A stretch of DNA of 64,000 nt, from positions 2,787,583 through 2,851,582 of the forward strand of contig CM119263.1 in the NCBI GenBank assembly GCA_051294375.1. The letters run 5' to 3'. The translations under genes and the position numbers were made by a program. Shown here piece after piece: positions 24,001 to 38,975 of the stretch. Source of the DNA: Paraspadella gotoi. Taxonomy: Eukaryota > Chaetognatha. Position 1 is the first letter of the stretch. Each line of letters begins with the position of its first letter. Below the pieces are notes generated by a model, which saw only the letters and a program-made list of their open reading frames with translations, was not told where the DNA came from and searched no databases.

Positions 24001-26398
24001 GCAGCAAAGAGTAGCAGGCAGAGCCGAGACGCAGCAACAGCTCAAAGTCAATGTTAATCTTTAAATGGAATCTCTCTATTGAAATGTCCGATAAAAAGTT
24101 CTTAAATTTTGAGTTGAGACATATAAAAGAATGGAATACTAATTATATTTTATACTTATTAAAAGTAAATTTCTACATACAAGTATCACATTTTTAAATA
24201 CCTGATGTCTCAGAAGAATCTCCCCAAAAATTAGAATTCTACTCTTTATAGTACAAGACCACAATTATTTACAAACTAATGAGAGGAGAATTCACATTTA
24301 AGAATAAGATCAAAACATCTACTTTAAATTCAGGAATTTGAGCCATTTAAAAATAAAGTCAGGGCTGCAATTCAGATAAAATCATTATAAACTCTTTAAC
24401 ACAGGTAAGTAGGTTTGTTACTGATCGAGGTCAACTGAGGTTGTTGTCTCTTTGAATTGAGATTGATCAACGCTGTTCGCTGTTTCAAACGGAAGTTTGA
24501 GGCGGAAGCGAATTCCTGACCGGTAAGTCCTCCTCCTCTTCTTACTGACCCGGGTAAGTTCTCCCTCAGCCTGGAAAGTTTGCGCAGAAAACGAGGGACG
24601 GCAAATCTGTCGCGTAGATTGATATGAAACGTTTCTCATGGATTAGGTTTAAAAAAATATATTAAAAACAATGAATTAAGCGTTTATATTCTACAAAGTA
24701 ATTGGTGCCGAGAGTCAATAAGAAAATAAAGATGAGGATGAAACAACAATGAATCTAAACAAAGTAATGTGATAATACAGGTAAATTATTGCTCTTATAT
24801 GTTAATTAATGAATTTAAACTTTTATAAGACGTGTCATAGTTTCAAAGTCGTATAAAGCAAAGTTTTAACATCTGATTCAAGATTAAATAACCAAGACCT
24901 ATTAAATATTCTTATGTACTTGAAGCAGCGTGTAACGAGGAGCAGCATAGGCTAAAGTAAATCTAAAAAATGAAGCAGTATATGGATGACAACTCCAATA
25001 TGATAGCGAGTTGACAGCGAGTCCTCCGTAGGAAGGATCGATACAAAGTCTCGACAGTGGAATAAATCAGATGTATCATTGGGTAAAGGCAAGCACAACT
25101 ACACCTCAGAACTGGCGGCTAATAATTATGAAATGCGACGAAAGTTGCCCTCGGTGTTGACATGTGAAATGTGACGATCATTTAGGCATGATCGCCTGAA
25201 TGTATTGTAGATTGTTTTAAAAAGCTGTTGGTTTTGAAGTCGGTACAATGAAGAACGAGTAAGTTAGTATTACTATGTTTAGTTAGAACAGTCAGCCTGT
25301 TCAATTCATTGAAGCAATCCCGTCGTGACAGCAAATCCTTTCGGTAGGCATTCGCGTTAGACATTCGATGATCAAATATCAGACTGGTATTAAGCGCGTC
25401 CTTTTAATTTGAGTACCTTAAGAGACCACGCGAGGCTAGATCGGATTTGCAAAACGTTGTGCGAGGAGCAAATGCGTCAGGCACCTTAAATGCCCTAAAG
25501 AATAGAAGGTAATGGTGATTATTTAGTAACCATAAAATCACAAAATCAAAACAGTGTTTACTTTCCTCTATGGTCGCTTGGAACCGCCCCCATCCCTAGA
25601 ATATACAAAAATGTCCCTTTTTATATTAGAAAGAACCAATCAGAAACTAGGTAGCTATCAAATTTTAAAAATTAAACTATATCAGGGACTAGGATTGATG
25701 TGCTATAGCATCAATCCTTGTGCACTGGACCATTTTTATTAGCCTAATTATTTCTTATAACCATTAAGATAGTTGTTGCTCAGTAAGTAGAAACAGAGCA
25801 CGCATGACGCGTTGCCTTGGGGGACAATTTTAGTAACGCAGATATGGTGGACAATCCATCCAACTCTGATTGAGGAGCAAAATGAATGTTATTTAAAAAT
25901 CATTTCTACAATACCCTAAATTGAGCCTGATATGAGGTGGTCATATCGTCAGAATTGCGTCCTGCTTTGACAAAGACTATCTTAACCCTGTCTTTATATT
26001 CCCGGGACACGTGCCCACTTTTTTCTTTCTCGAGATTTCCCGCCACGAAGGAGTATTTCAACCCGGTTAAGAAATTTCGAAAGAGAAAAACTTGTCGATT
26101 CAACTTTCGGTTGTGAAAGCGAAAAACTGAACGATAAAACCTTCTCACTTTTCGATCTCAAAAACTGACGAAATTTTGATCGTTGAGTCACAGGAAAAAC
26201 GGAACTTGTCAGAAAGTTTCTTTGTCCGTCGCTTCTTTTATGACATCACTTGTGATAACAAAAAAAGACTCTCTTGCTCTTGGGTCTTTATATTTTTCTT
26301 TTAAAACTATTCGTTTTGAAATTGATTTTCCCGATTGTCATCAATAAAGTTTCACAAAAGTCTCTTTTCACTTCTCACTTCAACTCACTCTCGCCATC

Positions 26399-26773
26399 AT
26401 GGCGGACAAAGCGGCGTCGATCATCGGTCGTCGTCTTCTTCCTCATCGTCGGCGTCGTCCTCATCAGTCTCTACGTCTCCCAGTGTCACGTGGTGACTCC
26501 AACTCCATCCACCTTCAAACATCAAACAGTTGACGCTTCTCACGAAACCGACGGACACCAACATCTTCGGGATCGATTGGTTCGGGAAACCAAAGGATGA
26601 GATCGCGTGTGAGTTGAGACTGGAGGAGACGTTTGTCGTCTGTCTGTATCTCGGTCGCTTGTCTCTGGTCGCTCTATCTCTCTGTATAGATATATTGTAT
26701 GGCTTTAAGTGTATGGGCACATAATATTATTTTATTTGCGAAAAACAGATACAAAGAGTTGTGTAACATTTAG

Positions 26774-26814
<41 letters not shown>

Positions 26815-28050
26815 GAGAGGAGAGAGAGAGAAGAGGGAGGGGAATATCTGTCGCCGGCTTCTCTCGCGACCGCCATATAAGTAAACGTTTCGGTCAAACG
26901 TGTCTTTTGTTTTTCGTTTTTCTTACACTTTTCATAATATTTTGATAATCTCCGGCAATGTTAATAATTTATAAAAAAAGGCTTAGTTATATATTTATAA
27001 TTTAAAATCGAAGTTTTTAAAAATAAACTGATTTTAAAACGTTTACAATTACCAGCAAGTCGAGTTTGACATCTTTCAATTTCGGGCTCATACTCGTCGC
27101 CTTAGCATCCCCTTAAAAATCCTCCCCCCTCAAAAATCTGAAGCCTGCTTGGTGCAGCTTTACCGTCTTCCTTTAATCTCATCTACCTTTACCCTCACCT
27201 TACCTCACCGCTCCAGCCACGTCTGGTGCGGCATGTGCGTCTCCACGAGTCCCTACCAGAATCGGCGAAGGTCAAACCCATCAAATTCGATCATCGAGTC
27301 CACAGCTTCTTCACCTTCGCCTTGAAATTTCGCCTGGAGGAGAGCGACGGAGGGTTGGAGGCAGGAACGACCATTCCGACACTTACAAGTTCGGCTCTGA
27401 CGAGATGACGAGTTTACGGGAACAATTGAAGGACGACGCCAATAAAGTCGAACTCAAATATCACATGACCGTCAAAGGCGGAGACCTTTTCTCGAAAACA
27501 AAATCTTCGGTTTCATCGCCAAGAATCTCTGCGTCTCGGCCTTCGACTTCGTCATGGGTCCTTGGCAAATTGGCCAAAGGCGGCAAAGTCACGCCGCCCT
27601 CAAATTCTTGGGCAAAGATAAATCGGGAATGGGGAAGAAGCTCTTCGACAAGGACGTCGCCAAATTGTACGAGAGGTGGGCGACGCTTACGAAGGAGGGA
27701 AGGTGAAGAGAAGGCGATTTACGAAGCCGTCGCCGCCTATCAGATGAAGGCCGGGCTCAAGGCGCCGTCAAGAAGCCCATGAAGAGAAACTTGATGGAGT
27801 TCGCGACGGAGTTGGCGTTGAACGCGACGAAACTCGACAGATGAGATTCGCGTCATCTACGACGAGATGTTGATGGAGGGATTGCAGGAGACGGCGACGG
27901 AGGAAGAGTACGACGTGGCCAAGTCGGTCGTCGCGCAATGGGGGGACGTCATGCAGAGAGTGACGGACTCGCTCGAGTTTTGTCTGGATGAGATCAAACC
28001 GAGATCGGAAGGATGCAGATTTATTTGGAGATGGAGGCCGTCAGGAATGA
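26399..28050 (+). pseudogene. Frameshifted copy of the membrane-anchored protein gene
   Basis: Exons correspond to 26399-26608 and 27217-28050 with the same splice sites, start context and stop. The frame is broken repeatedly: an extra T near 26429, a lost G near 26492, extra bases near 26510-26518, a lost C before the donor, lost bases near 27259, and more through exon 2 near 27410, 27500, 27570, 27680, 27710 and 28010. Indels are scattered, short and also common in the non-coding flanks, which fits sequencing error better than decay under relaxed selection. If the region is resequenced, this may prove to be the other allele of the same gene and not a pseudogene. Confidence 0.75.
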
Positions 28051-28942
28051 TGCTTTTTCCAATTTTGTAGAGTTTTTTTTTTTTACATCTTTTCAAGTGG
28101 TAATAATGTTTTTATTTAGTGGATTATTACTTTTTTCTTTATTTTCGCATTGGTTATACGACACAAGTTTATTAGGCTTCTTTCGTTAGTTAAATTTTTT
28201 TCAAATTCGGAATTAAATGAGCCGAATTGTAAGATTATACAATTAATGATTTTTTTGTTCACTCAATTCCATTTTATTTTTATTCTTGGCTTTTTGATAT
28301 AAAAATATTTCGTCGTCGTTTTCTACTGTTATGAATATTAAAGATTATGTTATTGAAAGAAATTTTTAAATCTTTCTCAAAAATCTGCAAAAGACGATGT
28401 GAGAATATTTAGATTCTGAAACACAATTTGCAAAAAGAGCAATGTTTGATGCGTCGGCTGGCGGTTGAACTGGCTATAAAAATAATGAAGGGATTCCTAA
28501 ATCTCGAAGAGTAATAATAATTGTAATAAATTGTAATAAATTGTTATAAATTGGTGGCAAAATCCTTGGATTCCGTAAAAGCTACGGTTCCATACGGCCG
28601 ATCTTTTAATGAGAAACTATTATGATCGAATGACGAGGTTTGCGGCTGGAAGAAAGCAACGAAGAAAACTATTAGACAGTGAAAATACTGGTCAGAAAAT
28701 GTCAACTTAGATGATCGTTAAATACTGAAGAAAATATTTTTCCATATCCAATCTACCTTAAAACGATAATGAGTGAAAAAGACGCATAAGAGCGAAAAAT
28801 ATTAAAGGTATTACTAGAATATCTCTTCTGCCCACACGTCTGGTTCGAACGCGGAATCGGAAAAAAGATGATGTATGCACGAAGACAGTCTTCATCGGAA
28901 AATAATAATCCGAAAAAAAAAGAGAGAGAGAGAGAGAGGGAG

Positions 28943-28985
<43 letters not shown>

Positions 28986-29679
28986 AGGGGGAAGAGTAGT
29001 AACGAAGGAAAACGAAGCAAGGAAAAGAGGAAGGTTATAAAACCTGGAATGATTCCCACTCATAAAAATAGGAAGAGTAAAAAACAGAAGAAAAGGTGAG
29101 TCTGAGAGGAAGATGCCTATCTCTTTATCTTTCTGTCCTTCTTTTCTATTTTCTTTCTATCTTATCTTTCTTTCTTTTCTCTTCCTAACGTTTATTTCGG
29201 GAAACCGTTTCTGCGGAGAAAATCGAGGACGTTTAGGAAAGAAAGAAATAATAGAAGGAAAGAAAAGAAAAAGGAAGAGAAAGAAAAGAAAGAAAAGAGA
29301 GATCAGAAGACAAGAAGGAAAGAAAATGGAAAGAAAAGAAAAGAAAAAAAGAAGAAGTGAAGGAAAGAAAAGAAAATTGAATTAAATGAAAGAAGACTAT
29401 AAACGAGAGAAAGAAAAAAAAAGAAAAAAGGAAAGAAAAGAGGAGAAATCAAACAAAGACAAAACTATAATGAGAACATAAACACAAACAAACAAACATA
29501 ATCAACTCAATAAACTAAAAATTTAACCATATCTATTTTTTTCTTTCCTTCTTTTTTTTTCGCCTCATTTCATTTTTCAATAGAAGCAATAAATGAACTT
29601 TTAAATCGAGAAATCCACGAACTTACCCTATAAAAGAAGGTTCACGCTCGAACAAGCCTTTTTCATTGAAGCCAGCGCA

Positions 29680-29761
<82 letters not shown>

Positions 29762-30074
29762 GTCCTAGAAATGATACGTAGAAACATTGATGCAAAATTC
29801 ATAAATAATTAAAATTGAATGAGAATCGAAACGATAACTGATTATAATAATCATAAGCATGCATAGCAAATGAATTAATTCGAAACAACCATTATAAATT
29901 TTACGTCTACTGAGTCTGACGACAATAACTAAAGCAAAAGGATTCAATGTCGAAGAAAGAAAAAAAAAGAGAAAAAAGAAAGAAAGAAGGAAAGAAAAAT
30001 ACAAAAAGGAAAAGGTGTCAAGCAGATTAACCGCTCTTCCCTGAAGACGAGAGGAGAGAGAGAGAGAGAGAGAG

Positions 30075-30179
<105 letters not shown>

Positions 30180-30664
30180 CTACACAGTAATCTCCCTCAT
30201 TAGCTTCATTAAACCGAATTCCAAGGTTCGTTTCTTCTTTTGACTTTTTCGTTCACAATCACAACGAAGGCCGAACAGAGTGAGACACAATGAGGTGTGA
30301 ATATCATATTCGTTCACAGATATCGAGTTCGTCAGTCTCACACGTTCTACTGAGAGATCTGTGACAGTCAATCACGATGTGACTCGCGGAAAACGTGAAC
30401 GAAGGACGAGGAAAAATATTCAAAGGAAACGAGTCACACGGAACTCAGGTGGCGCCGCGAGAGAGAAATGACCGATGCCCATAACGACAGGTGATAAGGA
30501 GGTGCAAGAGGCGTCGCTCAACGCTTTGCAGATTAGGAGGTGTCGACGACGACGACGACGACGACGACGACGGGACATTGTCATTAACTGACTGTCGGCT
30601 TTGAAGATGGCACTGGGTGACAGGAGTCTCTCGGGGTAAACTAAAGGGAGCGAAGGAAGAGAAG

Positions 30665-32239
<1,575 letters not shown>

Positions 32240-32500
32240 TATTGTGGCGGTATATTCACACCGCCTCACGTCCTTCATCCTTCAGCCAAATCCATTGGCT
32301 CAGAGGGGGAACACACCATCCCAAGCGTAGTGTTCCATCCACAGTCCTAACGTCTTCCCTCTGCGTGGGCAAAGCGTGACCGTCCTAGGGTAACCGCGAC
32401 AGTGACTGGAGGCGTCACTGAGGGTCGGTAGCCCCCAAAGCCAACAGTGAGATGCCCCATCCCAATGGGCATCACAGGCAACCCGGCTGTTGCCGTACTA
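32240..32500 (-). mobile_element. Interspersed repeat (SINE-like), full-length form
   Basis: The reverse complement of this ~260-bp stretch matches 45731-45870 and its duplicate 51565-51705 at both ends: GGCAACAGCCGGGTTG near the 5' end and GTTCCCCCTCTGAGCCAAT toward the 3' end. The middle ~130 bases are missing from those copies. The element is more GC-rich than its AT-rich flanks, and TTATTAATGTA occurs close to both ends (about 32229 and 32505), possibly a target-site duplication. The family is not recognised and no pol III boxes are evident. Confidence 0.55.
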
Positions 32501-33002
32501 TAATAAATTATTAATGTAATAAAATAATAAGTCTTTTTTGAATTTTATATTTTATTTTCGGTTCCTTTCATGTTTTTATTACCTGATCGTATTTTTCTCT
32601 CAAGTTAGACAGTTTTCTGCTTCCAGATTTTCTAAAAATAATTTTATCATGTTCCTTCAAATAAAGTCAAAAAATTCCAAAATTTTGGGAGCAGAAATCG
32701 AGGGTACTTTGTTCAATTGTTCGTTATTCACACAGCGGAATGAATGAACTGGTGAATTCTGTTGAACTGTTGATTCTGGTGATGAGATCATCTGGTGATC
32801 TTAATTTGGTCCGGAGCGCAATCTGTTGCTTATGGTTCACTTTATGGTGAAAAGTCGGACTTTCCTTTTTACTTTTAAGGACTAATGACTGATGACTGAT
32901 ATTTATAGTAGTCAGTGAATTACTGAATACTGTTGATAAAACTAAATATGAATTATGTGAAATCCTTTCTTTCGTTGTGTCATATATATTTTGAGAAAAA
33001 AT

Positions 33003-33120
33003 TTTGAAATAATTCCACAATGATTTATTTTGAGACAGTGAATATGTTTCGACTTTTGAATTAAAGTCGAAAAAAGTTCACTGTTTCAAAATAAATCGTT
33101 TTTAAATTATTTTAACTAAA
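33003..33120. repeat. Imperfect inverted repeat forming a ~55-bp stem
   Basis: 33020-33056 and 33063-33099 pair over about 37 positions with five or so mismatches and a six-base loop (core GTTTCGACTTT/AAAGTCGAAA). Weaker pairing continues outward to about 33003 and 33120. The size fits a small miniature inverted-repeat element or a pre-miRNA-like hairpin. Sequence alone cannot decide. Confidence 0.6.
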
Positions 33121-33518
33121 TATAAAAAATAATTTACTAATGAACGTTATTTTTTAACAATCGTAGTTTTCGATAAAATTTTTTTTTTGCAAAGTTGAAC
33201 CCTAATTTTCGAAGGTAGGCTCATTCAAGCGGATGCTGGAAGAGGTAAGTTAAGTTTATGGATAGACTTTAGGAACCGGGTTACCGAGAGGGCATTGAAC
33301 CCGGAACGGTCGTAGCAAAGGGGTTCTGCTGTCAAATCCATTGTAATTACTTACAAATGGCGAAGCCCGTAAAAGATGGAACTGAGGCCCCGTGATTGGT
33401 CGGTCGGTCAGTCACTACAACGACCGAAAAAGAAAAAAAAAATCCTAGAGGCGATTCTCTCTTTGACGAATGGAAAGGGCGAACCGAGGTCAAAATGGCG
33501 AACGGAGATTTGGGGCGC

Positions 33519-33562
<44 letters not shown>

Positions 33563-34436
33563 AAAGAAATTGAGACAGAGTCAGAGAGAAGAGCCAGTCA
33601 GAGAGAAAGCTTCTCAACTCCTTGTCGAAAGGACGTTAAGAGCTTATAAATACGTCAGAAGGAAATTGCTCGCAAACTGGCGATTTCTCTCTCCGAAGAA
33701 AACTTGACTGACTTCGACTCATCGGTGAGAAATTTGAACAGAAGGAAGAATTCAAGTGTGTAGCTTTGACCCTCCCTCATCGCAGATCATCACTGATCAT
33801 TAGCTCAGTTATCAAACTAAGCGTTTAATTTTATTGTCAATTTACAATTAGTTTCGATGAAACAGTCACAGAGTAGTTTTAAAGAACAATTACTTTTAAT
33901 TTGTATTTAGGATTTAATAGTAGTTATTTAGTATTCACTATTTGTTTAATGGTTTCGTGAGAACGAACAAAAATTATTTCTTATAAATTTGTTATATTTT
34001 TATTACGTAATGTTAGTAGTAAAAGCAATTTTAAAATTACTTCACTCTATGTAAATTATAATACACAGTCCAAATAATGACAACACTGTCGTATCTTTTT
34101 GTTATCACCTCTGACAATCGAATCTAAAGCCAATTCACCTGGCGTCACAGACTGAACGTCAACAGTTCACAAAATGACTCTTTCACTGGCCAACGATTCT
34201 GTGATGAAGGGTTGACCGAAAATAGCCGCGTGTGCGGGGGGGGGCGTGGGGGGGAGAAGGAGATGGGAGAATGACGTCGCTCGAAACAATCGCCTCGAGT
34301 CGAGAGAATCCGAGAAGAATATGCGATGAAGGTTAAAGTGAGTGGATTTTAAAAATCGGAATTTCGTCATAAAAAAAATGGTGAGTCTTGTCTCGCCCCT
34401 TGCCCCCCCCAAAAAAAACATGTGAATAAAGAAAAT
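33121..34436. other. Intergenic, no supported gene
   Basis: Includes a (GA)n run at 33520-33559 with short compositional frames around it, AT-rich unique sequence and a G-run near 34225-34255. The stretch 33270-33330 has the inverted motif ACCGGGTT/AACCCGG. No coding signal was recognised. Confidence 0.45.
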
Positions 34437-34490
34437 GATGGAGGCCTTAAAAACCGAAGCCTGTCCAGGGGCAAGATTGCTTATTTATTA
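34437..34490 (+). repeat. Short interspersed repeat (GATGGAGGCCTTAAA family), copy 1
   Basis: Starts GATGGAGGCCTTAAA and continues through GCCTGTCCAGGGGCAAGATTGCTTATTTATT-type sequence. Related copies are at 38797-38868 and, on the minus strand, within an intron at 60716-60772. Confidence 0.6.
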
Positions 34491-34796
34491 AATTTATAGA
34501 TTATTTTATATTTCATAAAATGAAATTCGGTTTTTCGACGAGAAAAGAGAAACGAAAGATGACCGTCAGGGCGTCAGGGCGTCAGGCATCTCCACCAGGC
34601 AGTGAACCAAACGAAAAATAAGTGGCATTCTTGTGGAACCGCGCTGCCTGTAACAGCAACCGCAACATCAGGGCTTGTCGGTCCAGCAGTCAACAATTAA
34701 ATGGTGCGTCACGGTCAATCAGGCCAAGAAACCAATGAAAGTCAAAAACAACGACAGGCGTTGTTATCCGTCAGGCCTAGCAGCTAACAACATCAA

Positions 34797-34867
<71 letters not shown>

Positions 34868-35464
34868 TCCCGCCGAAAAGAAGGACAAAATGGCGACTGT
34901 CACAGTTTGACGCCTTCCAAATGGAAACGACGCCGCCGCCGCTGTCGACGCCGCTGCACGACGCCGCTTCCGACGCCGACGCCGCTTCTTGACTCTAAAC
35001 AAAGCGGGCGTCAAGTCACGATCCGGCACGAGACTGTGAATGGGAGAAAGGTGGCGCGCCGTTAAGGAATAAAAATTGGGGGCGCACCGGAAATGATTGG
35101 ACATTGACGAGCGTCAGTATGTACATGAAAATAGGCTCAGACTATTCGTAATATATTCAATTATACAATGTAGCAAGCTACGAAATAGTTGCGCATAATA
35201 AATACGGAGTTCGCGTCGTGAAAATTCGGCGCCGGGGTAGAGAGGGGGGGTCAGAAACAGGGGTCCAGCTGTTTTCGCCAAATCGAAGCCCATCAGAGAA
35301 ATACAGGTGTGCACTGTGCATGCGCAATGTGCGTGCAATTTGCATTCACAAATGTGCGGGGCTTTCAAAAAAGGAGCGTCGGAGCTTTGCCACCCAGAAG
35401 GTTACCAATCAGTCCAACTCCAAGAACGACGCGAAATACGAATCAAGCAGATGCCGGCGGGTAA
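34491..35464. other. Intergenic with CT microsatellite and GC-rich patch, no gene called
   Basis: (CT)n at 34799-34866 is followed by a GCC/GAC-rich patch at 34920-34990 (a short Ala/Asp-rich open frame). No domain is recognisable. Confidence 0.45.
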
Positions 35465-35764
35465 ATGGCGGCGGCGGCGGCGGTCACTGGCTGCGCCCCG
35501 GGGCTCAAGAGAAGAGATTCTATTCGACCGCAATTAGAAGATCGAGACGCGAGGCTAAATCGGGTCAACGCGACGCGTCGTCTCGTGAGACAAATGAAGT
35601 TAGAACGTGTCTCCCTCGACGGAGACGACGATGGCGGAAGAGAAAAAGGCGAGAGAGTCACGTCGGGATACGAGACCACGTTGTTACGGATTTGGGGGCG
35701 TGGGAATGAAAATGGAGAGAGAACAACGCCGTTGTTTGGATATGGAAGGGATTGCGTCCGGTAG
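35465..35764 (+). CDS. Candidate first coding exon, unrecognised
   Basis: An ATG in good context (AAATGGCGG) opens a 99-codon frame with an Ala-rich start and a charged, non-repetitive middle (DRDARLNRVNATRRLVRQM, then LERVSLDGDDDG). It lies in a CpG-rich patch within AT-rich surroundings. The stop codon TAG is part of CG|GTAGGG, so the frame closes exactly at a possible splice donor, which would suit a first exon. I see no clear downstream partner exon and do not recognise the protein. A CpG-rich promoter without coding function is the main alternative. Confidence 0.25.
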   Translation: MAAAAAVTGCAPGLKRRDSIRPQLEDRDARLNRVNATRRLVRQMKLERVSLDGDDDGGREKGERVTSGYETTLLRIWGRGNENGERTTPLFGYGRDCVR

Positions 35765-36122
35765 GGGGAGGGAGAGAGAGAAAGAGAGTGAGACACACAC
35801 AGAGACACTCACGTCCGGTCGGCATTAAAAGCGCTACAGAAGCAAAGCGAATCTCTCTCGGGCCGCAGTTCCGCTAATGGATTATGGTTCCACTTGACCT
35901 CCTTCGATTCTTAGAGATTTCCTTCCGTTAAAAAAAGAAAATAACTTTTTTTTCTCGATTTCTCAGAAATGAGATTCGCTGACAAAACGAAAACAATTTG
36001 GAGACATTTAAAAATTGTTTATCTACCCCTGGGTCCAAAAGCGAATGTTGTTGTGGTTGTTGTTTAGACCGCTAAATCGGCCTAATTTTTCCAGCTCCAT
36101 TTTATCTCCAATTTTTAAATAG

Positions 36123-36259
36123 ATTAGGGCTAAGGATTATGGTTAGGAATTAGGGGTAAGGATTAGGGTTAAGGATTAGGGCTAAGGATTAGGGCTAAGG
36201 ATTAGGGCTAAGAATTAAGGTTAAGGATTAGGGTTAAGGATTAGGGCTAAGGATTAGGT
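36123..36259 (+). repeat. Degenerate telomere-like array (TTAAGGATTAGGG, 13 bp)
   Basis: About ten units of a 13-bp motif, TTAAGGATTAGGG, which is a TTAAGG plus TTAGGG pair with one extra A. Substitutions are scattered. The G-rich strand is the plus strand. It resembles interstitial telomeric repeats but the 13-bp period shows it is a derived satellite. Confidence 0.75.
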
Positions 36260-36757
36260 TTATAAGTTTAAGAATATATTAAGGTTAAAATTAAATTACG
36301 GGATAAACGAACAGAAATTGGGCAGTCTCGGAAAAGAGAACCAATCCTTAGTTAATGTACTGTTTTTTTTCGTATCGATTTTTATTTAATTTCTTAATTA
36401 TTAAACTCTCTAAATTGATATTTTTTTTGGCTTAACCTGTTAAAATTATCGATTATTTTCGATTAGTTATCTTTATTTTATGAACAATATAAAGATTACC
36501 TATAATATTACCTGTAATATTTAAGTGGCATGGGAAAAAAATATTTTGGAAAGTTGAGGGAAAGATGGCAGGGTTGGGCGTGAGGGGAAAGTTGGGGGGG
36601 AGGGGCGAGTGAAGAGAGAGATAAATGTGGAGAGTCAGACTGTCAGCGACAGCGGTAGGGGGGGCGTGGAGCCCATTGTTATTCGATAACAAATGGCGGA
36701 AACTTATTTAAAAGAGATACGATAAAGAGAGAGAGAGAGAAAGAGAAAGAGAGAGAG

Positions 36758-36851
<94 letters not shown>

Positions 36852-36986
36852 CGAGAGAACGAGGAAAGAGAGAGACACACACAGAGAGAGATTGAGTGAG
36901 AGGGTGAGAGAGAGGAAAAAAATAGACATAGAGCGAAAGAGAGAGGGAGAGAGAGAAGAGGGACAAAGAGAGAGACCGCACCACAC

Positions 36987-37084
<98 letters not shown>

Positions 37085-37640
37085 AACGATCAATCCCCAC
37101 TGACGCCGAAACGCGTCACCGAGTTCATACGCGCGTCCAACCTTCGTTTCCCTCCCCCTTTTTTTTTCTTCAAAAACGAAGTCGGTCGAGGAGAAAATAG
37201 AGAAGTTCGTCAAAGAAAAAAAAAGTAAAAAAGAGAGGTCATCTCGTGAAAAGAGAGAGGTTGGAAAAATAAAGAAAATATTTAAAAAGAGAGAAAAGAA
37301 AAGTGGAGGAGAAAATAGAGAAGTTCGTCAAAGAAAAAGAAAAGAGAGGTCGGCGCGTAAAAAGAGAGAGGTTGGCTGTGAAAAGGGCAGCCGTGTAAAA
37401 ATTTTCAAAATATGTATAAGGGAGTTGGGGGAAAAAAAGAAAATATTTAAAAAGAGAGAAAAGAAGAGTGGACTTTGGTCTGGCTTTAAAAAAGTCAAAG
37501 TTTTAAATCACTTTAGCTCCGAATATAAAACTCGGTTTTTCGCATAAATTGAAGGCCCGAAGTTTTTTTGGGTTTTTTTTTCGCCATTTTTTTTTCTTGG
37601 TGACGAAAAAGAAATTAAAGAGAAGCGGAGAAAAAAAAAG
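36260..37640. other. Purine microsatellite cluster, no gene seen
   Basis: (GA)n and (GAAA)n runs at 36726-36850, further GA runs at 36990-37083, and two related ~60-bp stretches near 37190-37250 and 37310-37370 sharing GAGAAAATAGAGAAGTTCGT. Open frames here are low-complexity. Confidence 0.6.
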
Positions 37641-38796
37641 TTGGTGTGGTGAATCCTAAATTTGCCTCCCGTATAGATCGGTGAAACTCAGCTCGTCCCA
37701 TTGGCTTGGACAGCTTTGTACTCGTTCACCAACAAACCGGGTTCTCTCCCACCTCGGAAGATGCCTCACACCCCGGGCATCACACATGTCTCCCCGTAAC
37801 CATATTGGCTTCTTTTTTATTTTGAGGGGCGTAAAAGTTTGATGAAAATAGCAGACTCTAAATCTTTATCTTCGATTTGAAACTAACTTCAAAAGAAGAA
37901 AAAATCATCATTTACTGCCGCATTGTAATTGTATTACCCTGTTTTTCACAAAGCGACGCCCAAACGACGCGAGAGAGCCGTTGTGTTAAGATGGCTGCGG
38001 ATCGGCGGCGGCGCCGCTTGCTGCAGCGACGGCTCCAGACGGCTGCGGCAGCGAGGGCTGCTGCGGAGTCGACGCGATATGCGCCATCTCGACAGCTGAT
38101 CTCGCTTTGACCTTCCGGCGTCGCGATTTCAAAAAAACAAATGAGGCGAAACTAAGAAAATCGACGCCGCATTAAATCTAACGACGTCGGCGGCGCCAGC
38201 GGTGTCGGCTGCGTGGCGGCCCCGGCGGCGTCAACGGCGCTGAGATTAGCGGCGTCGGTATCGCCGGTCTCGCGTTGACGGCATCGCAAGCGTTCCTCCC
38301 TTCCTTCCATCCTTTCTTCCAGGCGTGCCCTTTATCATCTCCAGCCCCGATTGCCCCCTGACTTTCAATTGATGCAGTTTGCTGAGGCCAATGGACTCTC
38401 GCTAACTAAACGCCTTGATCTACTGAAAGGGAAAAAAATTTTTTTCCCGTTAACTTATTTGTCTTTGTCAGTTGTATTGTCTTCGCTGACTTTTGATTGT
38501 AAATGGCTCCCGTTGTGGCAACCGCGTGTAGACTGTAGAGGGGTAGACACCCTGTGTCGAGGCCCGGGCTCTATGGAGGAGGGCGAGGGAAAAGGTCATG
38601 GAGCTTTTAAAAATTACTTTAAAAAATTCATTCAGACAATGAAAACACTTCGTTTGAATATGTTATATAAGGAATGGAGCACTTCATATTGATAGGGAGA
38701 GTTCCAGGTTCACCAGGGGGAAGAGAATAAATAAGACTGGAGAGAGTCTTGATTGAAAGCTTGCAGAAACCTGCTATGTTATTATCTTGTTAGTGT
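37641..38796. other. Intergenic with GCG-rich patch, no supported gene
   Basis: 37655-37805 is a GC-richer stretch with GGTGAAACTCAGCTCGTCCC and a palindromic CCCGGGCATC region that looks like an old repeat. 37985-38280 is a GCG/GAC-rich patch with AAGATGGCTGC (YY1-like) and short Arg/Ala-rich frames. A 113-codon frame at 38351 shows no recognisable domain. Confidence 0.4.
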
Positions 38797-38868
38797 GATG
38801 GAGGCCTTAAACCACCAAGGCCTTGTCAAAGTCAGGGACCAAGATAGCTTATTTATTTAATGAATGGA
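38797..38868 (+). repeat. Short interspersed repeat (GATGGAGGCCTTAAA family), copy 2
   Basis: Same family as 34437-34490, with the fuller form AAGGCCTTGTCAAAGTCAGGG then AAGATAGCTTATTTATT. It lies ~110 bases before the long inverted repeat. Confidence 0.6.
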
Positions 38869-38975
38869 TAATTTTTATATTGGTGTTTGTACAATTAAAT
38901 AAAGAGAAATAATAGCTTTTTTATTTTGTAAACATATTTTGGTATCAGTAGGATATTTTAAAATGTAAATAATGG

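Noticed and set aside
36679-37213. Overlapping Ser/Leu and Phe/Leu-rich frames
   Set aside because: Translations of (GA)n and (GAAA)n runs.
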